Shown here piece by piece: positions 23,825 to 35,285 of a stretch of DNA of 64,000 nt. The notes beneath the pieces are model-generated. The model was given only the letters and a program-made list of their open reading frames with translations. It had not been told where the DNA came from and ran no database searches. Numbering within the stretch: the first letter of the stretch is position 1; the number at the start of each line of letters is the position of its first letter. Both the position numbers and the translations under genes were made by a program. This DNA comes from Byssochlamys sp. IMV 00236. Its lineage: Eukaryota; Ascomycota; Eurotiomycetes; Eurotiales; Thermoascaceae. The stretch is from contig MSJH02000677.1 in NCBI GenBank assembly GCA_001931875.2, positions 43,416 through 107,415 of the forward strand. The letters run 5' to 3'.

Positions 23825-25766
23825 TCACTTGGTATTGCTCTGCTTGGCAACCTCTGCACCAATGTACTCTGCCAGAGTCAACATCTTTTCCTCTTGGAAT
23901 CGTCTTCCAAACAATTGCACTGAAACAGGAGCTCCGTCGTAGATCTCAGCATCGTCTAGAGTTGGGTTAGCAGGTTCAAACTAGTTGCACTGACGGTCGC
24001 CTCAGTACTTACACTCTGCCTGGACCTTCTTGTCGGTCTCTCCGAAGAAAGCATCACCGGTGTATGGCACATCAACTGCCTTGTCCGCACGGGTAACGGG
24101 AATCACGACGGTTGAGTAGTCAAGGACATTTAGAAACGACGTATAGCCCACAGGTGCACTCTTCTGGGGTATCACAGCGGCATGAGGAGCAGGCGGGACG
24201 AAGACGCCGTCGACAGGACGCCCGGTTCCAGTCAGCTTGGCAGTGCTGTTCCAGTAGTCCATATATTTCTTCTGCCATTCCCGCTTTGCGATGTTGAGGG
24301 CTGCAATTTCCGAGGCCGTCTTCTGCGGCAGACCTGTCTCTAATATAATCTGCTCAACAGGCTCTTCGCCAGATAGTGCAAAATGCTCGGTAACGTCGGC
24401 ACCGCCATCCATTGAATACGTCCGGCTCTAGAAAAGGAATAAGTCACTTGTAACAGCTACGTGTGAAAGAGAGCAACTTACTGCAATATCATAGGCCTCA
24501 GTATGAGACGGTGGGTTCCAGTCGATGACCTACAGTGTACGGTTAGAATCATTTTTACGGCTTCGCCGGGAAACCAGCTCCCCATTCTGCTCTTACCTTA
24601 TGTCCAAGCCTGGTCAGCGTCTGCACAATGATCTCGATTCCCCTTGCGACTGGTGGGTGTGGCCGAACAGTGCCATCATTGCGCATGATAGCAAAGGCAA
24701 GTCTTTCCGGGTTGGTAGCAGACTCCTTGATCAGTGCCAACGTCTCCTTTTCCACATCATCCCGCCACGGTAACTCCACTGCAAGAGGATCATGATACCA
24801 CGGCTGCTGGCTCAGGACGGCTTTGAAAAGCAATTTCAGATCGGGAGCTGTTGCCGCTAGTGGTCCGATGACAGACAGGATGGTGCTTTGGCCATCCATA
24901 GAATTTGCAGCACCTTCATATGGAACCCTTCCAGATGAAGGCCGCAAGCCATAGAGACCATTGTAAGCAGCTGGAATGCGGACGCTTCCCCCGATGTCGG
25001 TGCCAAAGCCACCGGGTGATCCTTTCAAAGCAATAAGGGCACCCTCGCCTCCAGAGCTTCCTCCACAGGACAAGAAGCGATTTTTCGGGTTCCAAGTGTA
25101 CTCAATGATATGGTTTGCGGTCTCTCCTGCCATCAATGTGGTCGGCACGCTGGTCTTGCAATACAAGACAGCGCCACAGGCGCGAAGTTCTCTAACAAGC
25201 TCGCTTTCGAAGGCACCCCGTCGGGAGTCATCTTTCTTGCCCTGGAAGGTTCCTATCCAACCGACATATCCCATTGTGGTCTCGACGCCATTGACGTGGA
25301 ACTGGTCCTTCAGGCTGACTGGGAGGCCGTGTAGCGGGCCCACCGCCTTCTTATGTTCGGAAAAATAAGCGTCTAGCTTCTTAGCATCTTCGATTGCTGC
25401 ATCAAAGAAGATCTCATGGAGACAATTGACCTGCCAAATGCATTAGAGCCACTGCATATTTCTGGACTATATCTTATAACTTACGAGCTGGTGAGCAAGT
25501 GCAGCCCTGTGGCAGAAAGCTTCAGTGACCTCAACAGCAGTCCATTGCCCTGATGTTGTGCGCTCCACGATGCCAGCAGCGTCAGTTTCGGTAATCTCGA
25601 GTTCGCGAGCATTGAGGAACTGTTGAATATAACCGGCGGTCACGTCTCGAAGTTCCAACGGGGAAGGGATTGGTTCCTTAATCCTCCACTTCTCCGGAAT
25701 CAGATCGAGGACAGCTTGACGCTTAGCTTCTGCTGCAGCCTTCCAAGTTGGTTTTGTGACGGTCAT
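23825..25766 (-). CDS. Amidase-signature enzyme, acetamidase (AmdS)-like
   Basis: Five exons on the minus strand (25766-25485, 25430-24597, 24529-24482, 24427-24013, 23955-23825) give 569 residues, close to the 548 of Aspergillus AmdS, with which the order of blocks agrees. The amidase-signature catalytic triad is intact: Lys135 (LPVSLKDQ), cis-Ser219 (SCGGSSGGEG) and nucleophile Ser243 (GTDIGGSVRIPAA). Other family blocks are 'GLYGLRPSSGRVPY' and the C-terminal 'GAPVSVQLFGRRFQEE'. The enzyme should hydrolyse short-chain amides to ammonia and an acid in the cytosol. No regulator gene adjoins it. Substrate range is not readable. The third exon is only 48 nt. Confidence 0.92.
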
Positions 25767-26267
25767 GTTTGCGCTGTGATAAGATCTTGAGGGAAATAGA
25801 CCTTCACGGTGACGGCGGCTGTCTGCTTTTTGTTCTCAGGCGGCGCCATCCCCCAGTCTACTCCTTATCTCCGCAGCCCCATATAGGTATCTAGCCATCG
25901 GAATAGAGTAAGATCAAGGCCGGTGCAAGGACCGCTCTCATCGTGTCGCGTAATGCACGAGGGACAATACGACACCCTCGCGGGGTTCGTGGGTCACTAA
26001 CAGCTCCTATCCGAGCTAAACAGTCATGGCATCTGCGGGGCCACGAGAGGACCTTAATCGGCCGCCGCGATAAGAACACTGATAGCATCAACAAGTGCTA
26101 TTGTTCGCCTTCGTTTAGAGATACGCGACCGCTGTATGTCGATCCTAGGGGAATTTGGGTCTGAGATGGTTGAGATTCAGTGCTTATCGGCGCAGACGGA
26201 CGCACTATCCGCTAAGGTAATCAAGTTGGATTCTTTCACTGCCAGCTACGTTTGGCATACCCCTCCA
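25767..26267. other. Intergenic: amidase promoter and AlkB-like gene 3' flank
   Basis: Upstream of the amidase start and downstream of the minus-strand dioxygenase. I see no supported gene. Confidence 0.5.
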
Positions 26268-27444
26268 TTATTGTTCCTTGGCGGCGGAGGAGGAATCCTC
26301 CGGTAGTATCATCTGCCGGACATTCAGATTGACTCTCTTGCCCGACATCCAACCCTTCCAGTATTGATATCGCGGGTCTTGAGATGCGGCGTTCTGATCG
26401 GCGGGCCAGTCCTGGAGCCACATCGGGCAGGTCAAAGGCAGAACCTTGGGCACGCCATGCCAGGCAAAACGCGATTTCCCATCCATGTAAACGGCGTCGC
26501 CGGAGCGTAGCCTGATGACTTCGCATCCTTGGCCGGAATCGTGACTTATCAGAAATAGCCCGTCGCAGCCAATGCTGATACTGATCAGGCCGACATCGCA
26601 CTGTTCGCTGACATCTCGATGCACGCTCAGCGTGTCGCCGGCGGAGTAAATATTTACGATAGCTGCTTGCGCCTCCGTTTCGGGGAATGCCGCACGCAGC
26701 AGTTGGGCGATATCATCAGGGAAACGGGGAGGGGGCTCTGAGGGGTACACCTTGGCAGTCCAGTCATACTGGCCTCCCAGTGTCATCCAACGGAGCTTCT
26801 TGTTCAGGAAACTCTCGATAGTGATGGGCTTGTGCGTTTCTGGGTCCTTTGGGCGAAGCATACGCATGGGATCATCCTCAAAGAATGATGCCGATGAGGC
26901 ATCCGCTTCCTCGGGGTTAGTAGTAGAGTCTGTTTGCCCGGGGTAGGACACATGGTAGTGTAGATGCACGTTGGTCTTGTGCTCGGGGTTCCGCAGATCC
27001 CGATGCAGCAGACGAGAGAGCAATTCCTTCTGTACAGTAGGCGGGAACAGCGACGGGATCAGACGGAGGCCTGGCAAGGAAGGATTAATATACCAACTAT
27101 TAGTTCATGGAATGAAATTGGCATCACTTGGTGCTTATGTACTCACCAGAGACAGAACGTAGCGTCAGAATAGGAATATCTTCGATCAGAGGCCCTCGTG
27201 GCGGGGGCGCAGGCTCTTCTCCAGGCTTGATAAAGTGATCAAATGCCCGCCGTAGCTCCCTGCTGGACTTCCATCCTGCTAGAGAGATTCCATCTGGCAG
27301 ATCATCTGGATCTAGCTTTTGCAAGTTGATGATGTCCTGCTGGGCATCCACTTCCGACGCCTGCAATCTCTGATACTCCTTGTAGCGGCGCCGGATTGGC
27401 TCCGGGGGACGATCGTGCGCATTCAAGCCTTTGATCTCCGCCAT
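26268..27444 (-). CDS. AlkB-like 2-oxoglutarate/Fe(II) dioxygenase (ALKBH1/Abh1 type)
   Basis: Two exons (27444-27147, 27070-26268) give 366 residues. The double-stranded beta-helix carries the iron triad H250-x-D252 (LSVHRD) and H304 (AWHGVPKV), and the 2-oxoglutarate/substrate arginines lie in 'RVNLNVRQM' near the C-terminus. 'VNIYSAGDTLSVHRD' corresponds to the NYY-like strand of AlkB enzymes. The N-terminal 100 residues are hydrophilic and charged, as in fungal Abh1 proteins. Family members oxidatively demethylate DNA or RNA in nucleus or mitochondria; which substrate applies here is not determinable. The start ATG gives the complete N-terminal extension. It is divergent from nimX. Confidence 0.9.
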
Positions 27445-28017
27445 ACTCTAATTCTTAAGAAGCCTGCGGGCGGTAGTCAAGCAATAGTGGAGACCTGTTG
27501 ATGAAGATAACTAAAGAACGGGGAGTAGTTATGGAAATATATCTTGATCGTAGATTAACTTACAGTTCTCAACTCCCATCGCATCCAGTCAGCTGCTTCC
27601 GCGAGAAAGCGCGCTTTTGTTTGTGTACACGAAACGCCCTTTACCGCCTTCGCTCCCCCACCAGCAGCAAAAAATCAACAAGAGAGAACCGCACCATGAG
27701 AGAAGAATCATAGTCAATCGATCAATCAGTCTGCAGGTTGAAGGAACTCTGCTTCAGACTGGCCATATCCAGGTCCAATACTAACTAACCCAGCAGATTC
27801 AGCCCTTCTTCCGTACTCCTAAATCTCCCTTCCCGCTTGTTGCTCTCCTGCGTCCGCTCTTTTCCCCCCCTTGGCAACAGAAGCTCATCCACCCCCCCGC
27901 GTTCTCAACGACACGACTACCGAAAGGGATTGGTTGCTTGTTCTCAGCCCCGACTACGATCCTGCCAGACCCCTATCCTTCGTGTTTGACCACCCCAGAA
28001 CCTCCTCTGTGGCCGCA
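27445..28017. promoter_or_regulatory. Divergent promoter, AlkB-like gene / nimX, with 5' UTR
   Basis: 573 bp separate the two start codons. The part next to nimX is C- and CT-rich (for example near 27865-27900), typical of highly expressed fungal housekeeping promoters. No open frame of note. Confidence 0.55.
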
Positions 28018-29218
28018 ATGGAGAACTACCAGAAGATCGAGAAAATCGGAGAAGGTAAGTAGCCATTCGAAAGCTCGCCAGTCGGGGGTCTAGACCTCCT
28101 CCAATGGGAGAAATGGCTGTCCCCTAGAGGCGCATTCTCGGGGCCAGCGGACTAAGAGGTGCATCAACTACAGGCACGTACGGTGTGGTCTACAAGGCCC
28201 GTGAGCTCACTCACCCGAACCGGATCGTGGCTCTGAAGAAGATCCGTCTAGAGGCTGAAGATGAGGGTGTCCCGAGTACCGCCATTCGCGAGATCTCCTT
28301 GCTCAAGGAGATGAACGACCCGAACATTGTACGACTGCTCAATATCGTCCATGCAGATGGCCACAAACTCTATCTGGTCTTCGAGTTCCTCGACCTCGAT
28401 CTGAAGAAGTACATGGAGGCTCTCCCGGTCAGCGAAGGTGGACGAGGCAAAGCTCTGCCCGATGGATCAGGGATGGACATGAACCGGATGGGCTTGGGCG
28501 AGGCTATGGTCAAGAAATTCATGGCCCAGTTGGTGGAAGGAATTCGGTACTGCCACAGCCACCGTGTCCTCCATCGGGATCTCAAACCACAGAACCTGCT
28601 CATTGACCGGGATGGTAACCTGAAATTGGCCGATTTCGGACTGGCGAGAGCGTTTGGTGTCCCTCTGAGAACATACACCCATGAGGTAGTCATGAAAGAC
28701 GCATTGGCTCTGCAAAACGGCTGACGGATGTCTAGGTTGTCACGCTATGGTACCGTTCTCCTGAGATTCTACTTGGTGGACGCCAATACTCTACTGGTGT
28801 AGACATGTGGTCTGTGGGCGCTATCTTTGCTGAGATGTGCACTCGTAAACCCCTGTTCCCCGGTGACTCCGAGATCGATGAGATCTTTAAGATCTTCAGG
28901 TACGCATGCAGCCAGTGCTTGGTCATTACAGAACCGGCTAACCACACACCTACCAGGCTCCTTGGTACCCCCGACGAATCCATTTGGCCCGGTGTCACTT
29001 CTTTCCCCGATTTCAAGGCGTCCTTCCCCAAGTGGAAGCGTGAACCGACACGGGCTCTGGTCCCCGGTCTCGAAGAGAACGGATTGGATTTGCTTGATGC
29101 CTTGTTGGAGTACGATCCAGCCCGGCGTATCTCTGCCAAGCAGGCATGCATGCACCCGTACTTCCAGCACGGCAGCTCTCACTACTCCGGCCGGCACCGT
29201 GTTAACGGATACCATTAA
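28018..29218 (+). CDS. nimX: Cyclin-dependent kinase 1 (NimX/Cdc2)
   Basis: Four exons (28018-28054, 28174-28685, 28736-28899, 28957-29218) encode 324 residues, one more than A. nidulans NimX as I recall it. The diagnostic PSTAIRE helix ([17 protein letters not shown]) is intact, so the protein binds mitotic cyclins. Other kinase motifs are the Gly-rich loop IGEGTYGVV with inhibitory Thr/Tyr, catalytic [27 protein letters not shown] with the activating Thr, and [11 protein letters not shown] short insertion after '[10 protein letters not shown]' is the fungal-specific loop. It drives G2/M progression in the nucleus with a cyclin B partner and Suc1-type subunit. The first exon is only 37 nt and stops within the glycine loop. 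Identity is very secure. Confidence 0.97.
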
Positions 29219-30518
29219 ATGTTCTCTCATGATATGCCCCGCCCTTTCCATGTAATCATGATGTTTGGATGACAAGCAGTAAAGCCGAGGTTGCAGTCTG
29301 TATTCCTGAGAGACAGCCATCTCCTGGAGGCTAAACCTGCCTGCCATCAGATCTGGTCCTCAGAGGTCACTACAGTACTCTGCCACTCCTTGTGCGGTTT
29401 TCTTNNNNNNNNNNNNNNNNNNNNTTTTTTTGTTTCATTTGTTTTATGGCGTTCACTTGGAGTACTGTGGCACGAGGAAAGTTGGGTTACTGAATAGTCC
29501 AAAGTCCAAGAAGTCCTGTTCAGGTGTTCTTAGGGACACCTATACCCGTCCCAATTAGACCTGCTTCGAATCTTAATTCACATATCTCTCTTATCGAGAC
29601 CAAGACTCCATAAGCCTTTGGCCGCGTGCAATTCTTCCTTTTGGGATCTGATAGCCCAGTAGTAGCTTATGTGAGACGCGGTGCCTTGCCATGTGCGTTA
29701 TCTTTCTTCCCATGAAAGACACGCCTAGGGTCTATTAACTCCCTCCGCCTACGATATGATTTCGTATTCATGTTAAACCAGTCCAACGACGCAGCTCGAT
29801 CTGCCATGGTCCGTCTCTCTTCAGCCACCGGCCCCCAGTTTTAACAGCTGGACCCCATCCTTAGTGTCTCCGGTGCCCCGGCCCATGGGACGCTACCCTG
29901 TGAGAACAATCTGTCTAGAAGCTCTTCAGCCGGTTCTTTTTGCTAACATGGGCTGTAATTAGCACCAAATGCCAGCTCTTATTTGCCCAAAATCCGCGGG
30001 GTGGCCGATAGCTGGGATCGCGATCGTGTTTCAGGCTCTTGTTGCTGTACCATCTGGGGCTGCTGCTAAAGTAGCGACTTGCAGGGATTCAGAATGGCCC
30101 GGCGTGGGCCTGCAGCCTTATGGCGGTGTCTCTCGATCTGCGTACTATTATGACTTCGACCGTTCAGCGCACAGTCTCTCGACCAGCTGGCACAGCGGCC
30201 GTTGTCGTTGCCTCATGAGGCACGGCGATGTCCGTCGGGCGGATTGATGATCAGCCTCAGTTGCTGAGCCTACAACGTCAGAGAGAGCCAGTTCATAAGA
30301 TAGACTATTATTGACTAGGCGACCTGTCGTCGACTATTTCTACCAAAGGGCCCCGTGGAGATGCGCACCGTCCTCTTCTAGCGACGGATAAACCAACTAT
30401 TGAAAAGGCCGTCTCGGATAGCGCCTCACAGTTGAATTGTGCTCCAGCTCATTAATAATAATTGTGTCAATTGCACACCTAACCAAACGTTTTCTACCGT
30501 CGACGGCTCCAAGCACAA
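29219..30518. other. Intergenic between nimX and the calpain gene
   Basis: 1.3 kb with the assembly gap at 29405-29424. Short open frames here have no homology-like motif. I see no supported gene, though the gap and low-complexity T-run could hide some sequence. Confidence 0.5.
29405..29424. other. Assembly gap (20 N)
   Basis: Twenty N's, flanked on the right by a run of T (nine or more). The gap probably marks an unresolved homopolymer in the nimX 3' flank. The fixed length suggests a placeholder, not a measured size. Confidence 0.98.
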
Positions 30519-33222
30519 ATGGATTCTGATCTCGAACCACCCGACGGCCCTCCATCTTCTCGTTCAGGTGGAACCCGAACCCCGCGGAGAGCGATGAATC
30601 AACCACCCCAGGAGACGGTCAAGCAGTTCTGGGAACGCTTTAATACGAAATATCCCGGAAAGGTGTTTACCGTCCTCCCGGACAACCCGTATGCGCGCAC
30701 GAGAGCAGCTCGGATGCCAAAGGGCGTCGTCCAAGGCCAGGATGAAGTCAAATCCTACGAGCAAGCCAGGAAAGAGTGCCAGCGTGCGGTTGACCGCATC
30801 GTCAGAGAATGCAACCGCGTGAACCAAAAGTATACAGATCCGCATTTTGACATTGAATTCGATCTCAAGTCAGGAAGGAGAGATTGTCTCGATGGGCTAA
30901 ATGGGACCAACGACGAGCTGCGCCCGAAAGGAGTCAAGAGAGTCACCGTTCGTAGCCCTGAATCTCATTTCTCGTCACCATGAGTCGAATTCCATGTTGA
31001 CAATTTAATTCCAGGAGATCTTTGAAAATCCCCGGTTCTATATAAACGGACCCACGGCGGGAGACGTGCGGCAAGGCCGCGACGGTGATTGTTGGGTCAT
31101 GGCTGCGCTCTGCACCATGGGCAATAAGCATGGTCTAATTGAGAAGATCTGTGTGGCTAGGAACGAGACCGTGGGCGTCTACGGTTTCGTTTTCTACCGC
31201 GGTACTGTGCCCCCGAATCCGGCTGAAAGATAAGCTGCTAACATTCAAGTGTCAGATGGCGAATGGCAGCAGTGCATCATCGATGACAAGCTCTATCTCC
31301 GGGCGGCTGATTACGATGAATCAATCGATGAGCGTCCTGTCTGGGATGATATCAATCGCAACGACACTGAAGAGGAATATCGAAAGGTCTGGCAGACCGG
31401 ATCGCGAGCTCTTTACTTTGCGCAGTGCGCGGATGAGAATGAAACATGGCTGCCATTGTTGGAAAAGGCTTATGCAAAGGCTCATGGTGACTATTCCGCC
31501 ATAGAAGGTGGTTTCGTAGGGTAAGAGTTCAATTAACCAATATGCAATCTTGGGCGGACTGACGCAACATAGGGAAGCCATCGAGGATCTGACTGGTGGA
31601 GTGAGCACTGAAATATTGTCTAGTAATATACTGGATAAAGACAAATTCTGGAAGGAAGAGCTTATGAAGGTGAACAAAGAGTTTCTGTTTGGTTGTACCA
31701 CCGGCATATTCTCAAATTGGCTGGATCCCAAGTACAGAGGACCCGCCAGGGACAGAAAGGGGATCACCGAACGACATTGCTACTCGATCATGGAAGCGCG
31801 GGAGGTAGAAGGCCAACGGCTTCTTCGTCTGCGGAACCCATGGGGAACGAAGGAATGGAGTGGCCCCTGGAGTGACGGCTCAGAACAGTGGACGCCGGAG
31901 TGGATGGAGCGTCTTGGTCATAAATTTGGGAATGATGGGGTATGAATATCCTTTTTACAATTATACGGGAAAGATGCTCAAATATCTCTTCCAGGTATTC
32001 TGGATCTCGTACGACGACCTTCTGAAGAGGTATCAACATTTTGACAGAACTCGCCTGTTCGGATCGGAGTGGACGATAACACAACAATGGACAAGTCTGA
32101 ATGTTCCTTGGTCTGCAGACTACCATAGCACCAAATTTGTCATCGAACTCACCAAGACAAGTCCGGTGGTCATTGTCCTCTCGCAGGTGAGTGAAGGTGT
32201 CCTTCTAAGCTGCTGAACATCCAGACTTACATCAATAGTTGGACACTCGCTACTTCAGGGGTCTGAATGGCCAATACACCTTTTCTCTGCAGTTCCGCCT
32301 GGAAAAGGAGGGTGAAGAAGACTACATAATCCGCAGTCGGACTCACTATCTAATGGCGCGGTCCATAAACACTGACATCACGCTGGATCCCGGTCGTTAC
32401 TATGTGCTTATGAAAGTAACTGCTTTTCGGAACACCAATGCAGAGACTGCAGAGGACGTTGTACGGCAGGTAGCCTCGGAGCGCCGGGAGAAGCTAGTGC
32501 AGATAGGTCTTTCATACGACCTGGCACACGCCAAAGGCCTGCCGATAGAGACTGAGCAGGAAAAGTGCAAGCGTGAGGAGCGCGAGGAAAATCACAGAAT
32601 CGCGGAAAGGAGCAAGTTACGCGAGGTGACTTTGGCCCGGAAGAAGAAGGAATACATCAGGAACAAGAAACTAGCTGCACGTCAGGAACGACAAGCTGCA
32701 AGGCATTCTCGCTCCATAAGTCAGGCCACGGTGACTTACGCGGAAACGCCAATCACCTACGATACTGTTGCGGATGAAGTCAAATCCTCCAAGCCTAGCA
32801 ATGGAACCACCCCCGCCTCGACAAATGGCTCCGCCACTGCCAACGGTATTAATGGGACTCGAAAGCCTATGCGTCCGAGTGTTGACACGCATTTCGCAAT
32901 TGATGGTATTGCGAATGACGAAAGGGGACTGCTGGAAGGATTCGAGTTTGACTCCGACATCGATATGCCGCCTGAGGAGCCGCGAGACGCCAAATCCAGC
33001 AAGCATCCCACGGAAGCTGGTTTCCGGTTGGACGAAGAGGAGACATCCTGCGATCCATGGAATGCAGTGTGCGTTGTCGGATTGAAGGTATATTCCAAGG
33101 ACCGAAAACTGTCCTTACAGGTTATCAGGTCCCCTGCTGAAGAGGATACTGAAGCGGCTCTCGACTGTGACGACCCAGCCGCCTCAGCAACAACCGAGAA
33201 AGGGACATGGTTCATCGACTAG
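30519..33222 (+). CDS. Calpain-family cysteine protease (C2) with basic coiled-coil C-terminus
   Basis: Six exons (30519-30947, 31015-31201, 31256-31520, 31573-31939, 31995-32186, 32239-33222) give 807 residues. The papain-like core has a complete triad: Cys169 (GRDGDCWVMAAL), His362 (ITERHCYSIMEA) and Asn382 (RLRNPWGTKEWSG). A beta-sandwich-like domain follows. Then comes a long charged helical stretch (about 'KREEREENHRIAERSKL' onward) and an acidic Ser-rich tail. No MIT domain is seen at the N-terminus, so this is not PalB/Rim13 of the pH pathway as usually organised. It is an intracellular, probably calcium-regulated protease; substrates are unknown. Intron 1 uses a GTTCGT donor. Domain order and triad are clear; the biological role is not. 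Confidence 0.9.
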
Positions 33223-33655
33223 GCTGATATACTCAACATAAGTATGATCATCTTTCCAGGCGTATATCTTCATTCTATTACCCTATATTAAGCATTGACA
33301 AGCGTTGCGTTGAGCTGCTGTGTTTGTTGAGCGTGCGGTTTCACATATATATATCGTACATTTTAACCTCTGCAAAGACAATAAAACAATGGGGACGCCC
33401 CTGATTTTATATTCTCCTTCCATTAGGAATGCAGCACACTCTAGACTTCTTAGGACCTCCTTGAAGAAATAAGACTATCTTGCTCAAGATGCTATCTTCG
33501 GTTCTAGTTATCAGAGGTTTGTTTCCCCATCTCGATAAGATAAGCCGCAGCATCTCTGCCAAGAACCACCGTTCGAGGATCACAGAAAAACAATTGATTA
33601 CCCTTGCAAGGCCTCCTCGCACACAGCGCGGCCTGTCTGCTAGAACAATGGTGCT
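33223..33655. other. Intergenic, calpain 3' flank and promoter of hydrolase-like gene
   Basis: Contains an AT-rich stretch with TATATATATA near 33345. No gene supported. Confidence 0.5.
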
Positions 33656-35285
33656 ATGCACGCCCTGATCGGTTCTCTCCAAAGGGCAGCATCCTTTTGT
33701 CTGCGCAGACCTCCTGCACTCCGCTGCTTCTCGCGTGTCGCGGGAGCCCGCTTCTACTCGGCTGCGCAATCTCCATCCGCGTACTTTGAAGAGACCGTCG
33801 ATGTACCTGTGGGCGGTGATGGATCTTTATCATTGAGGTTCGTGAGCTAGATTCCGTTCTTCCACGGGAAGTATCTAACACTTGAAATTGACAAGTATCC
33901 TTCATCCCGCTTCTCTACCGCAGAACGTGCGCCCAAATGTGATCCTCTACCTCCCTCCTGGTCCACTGTTTCAGCAGGACGAACCCGACAGCAATGGAAC
34001 CAACGGGGACGATTACCTGTCGGAATATACTCCGGATATTGACGTTCTTTCACCGCAACATATCCTGGCTTACACCACTCTGTCCACGGTCGTAACGGTG
34101 AATTATCGCCTTGGGAAACAGCTCTTGCGGCCAGAAACCGCATTACCGGGAGAACCTCAAAGTCACGACCCCCCGCCGGCGAAATTTTACAAATACCCTA
34201 CTCCTATTCATGATACTTTGGCTGGTTTCGATTGGGTTCTACAGAATCTTCGACCTATGCAGCTCTGCGTGTATGGCCGACATGTCGGTGGCTCTCTGGC
34301 GGTGATGCTGGCGCTCACGGAGCCGCGGTCTATACTAGCCATTGCCGCATACGAGCCTGTATGCGATTGGGTCGGTTTGGACGATTATTGTGTCTCTGTA
34401 CCGGATGAGGTAGATCCGGATGTTGCTGTTGGGGGCAATGGAGAGAAAGGGTCGAACGGAGTCGAAGCGGCTAAGAAGCCCCCGCGACAGAGGACGAGGC
34501 GTCCCGCGGCTGCGCCTGGGGATCTTGTTCCTCTTCTCGAAGCTAGGGAGAAGTTCTTTCTGAAACCGGAAAAGTATTTTGACCCATTTGCATCTCCGAT
34601 TCTGTTCCTGCGTTCAGCGGGAAAGGAAGTGCCGCTGGAGTTTCCGAAGTATCTGACTGGACCCGACTATCCTGTTCCGGTTTCTGCACAACCGAAAGAA
34701 GAAGAGGAGCTGATTGATTTTTGGGATATTTACATGCCCCCTGAGGATGAATCGACCAGTCCTTCTACGTCTGGTTCTGAGATCGACCCAATTGCAGACA
34801 TGAAGCCGGTCCGACGCCGAAAAGCTCTGTCTCGATGGCCACCGTACGGTCTCGACTACGGACTGAGTGCGGATAGCTGGACGTCTCCCAGTATTCGCCG
34901 ATCACAGGTTACTCTGCCGTGGGTACGGCTTTATGTGCCTGGGGAAAAGATCACTGAGCCAGAAGAGGTTATCTTAGACTTTGAGAGCCTCGGCATAGAG
35001 GACGAAGCCGAAACGGAGGAAGAGGGCAGGAAGACTCGGCGTCGCCGTGGAAAACCAGTCGTTGAGAAGACGGTGTTAGAGAACCAGGCTACGGAGATGG
35101 TGTCCGTCATGCATCGAGCCTGTTTCTTTGGCCGGGAGAAGGGCTTTGGCCAGAATCGAGTGAAGCTTGTCCGTATTCCTGCTCAAGGAGCCTCCGCAGC
35201 AGACGAAAGCTCTACCCCAACCCGGGCAAACAAAGCAGCTGAGGAAGAAGCAGGAAGATGGCTTAGCGGTATCCTAACAAAGTGA
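33656..35285 (+). CDS. Alpha/beta-hydrolase-fold protein with altered nucleophile elbow, likely mitochondrial
   Basis: Two exons (33656-33837, 33896-35285) give 523 residues. The first 35-40 residues are Arg/Ser/Ala-rich without acids and end in 'RVAGARFYSAA', a classic mitochondrial presequence. The body shows alpha/beta-hydrolase order: 'NVILYLPPGPLF', 'VVTVNYRLG', then 'YPTPIHDTLAGFDWVLQ', then the nucleophile elbow. At the elbow the sequence reads VYGRHVGGSLA, with His190 (codon 34281-34283) where catalytic Ser is expected in a GxSxG motif. The protein may therefore be non-catalytic or use another residue. Long acidic and basic low-complexity insertions follow (residues about 240-430). 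Intron 1 uses a GTTCGT donor. I do not recognise a specific function. Confidence 0.82.

Noticed and set aside
24976..25368. Plus-strand frame of 130 codons
   Set aside because: Antisense shadow of the amidase catalytic exon, which holds the Lys-Ser-Ser triad.
30519..33222. PalB/Rim13 identity for the calpain
   Set aside because: The N-terminal MIT domain expected of PalB is not seen, and the long charged C-terminus does not fit, so only the calpain family is claimed.
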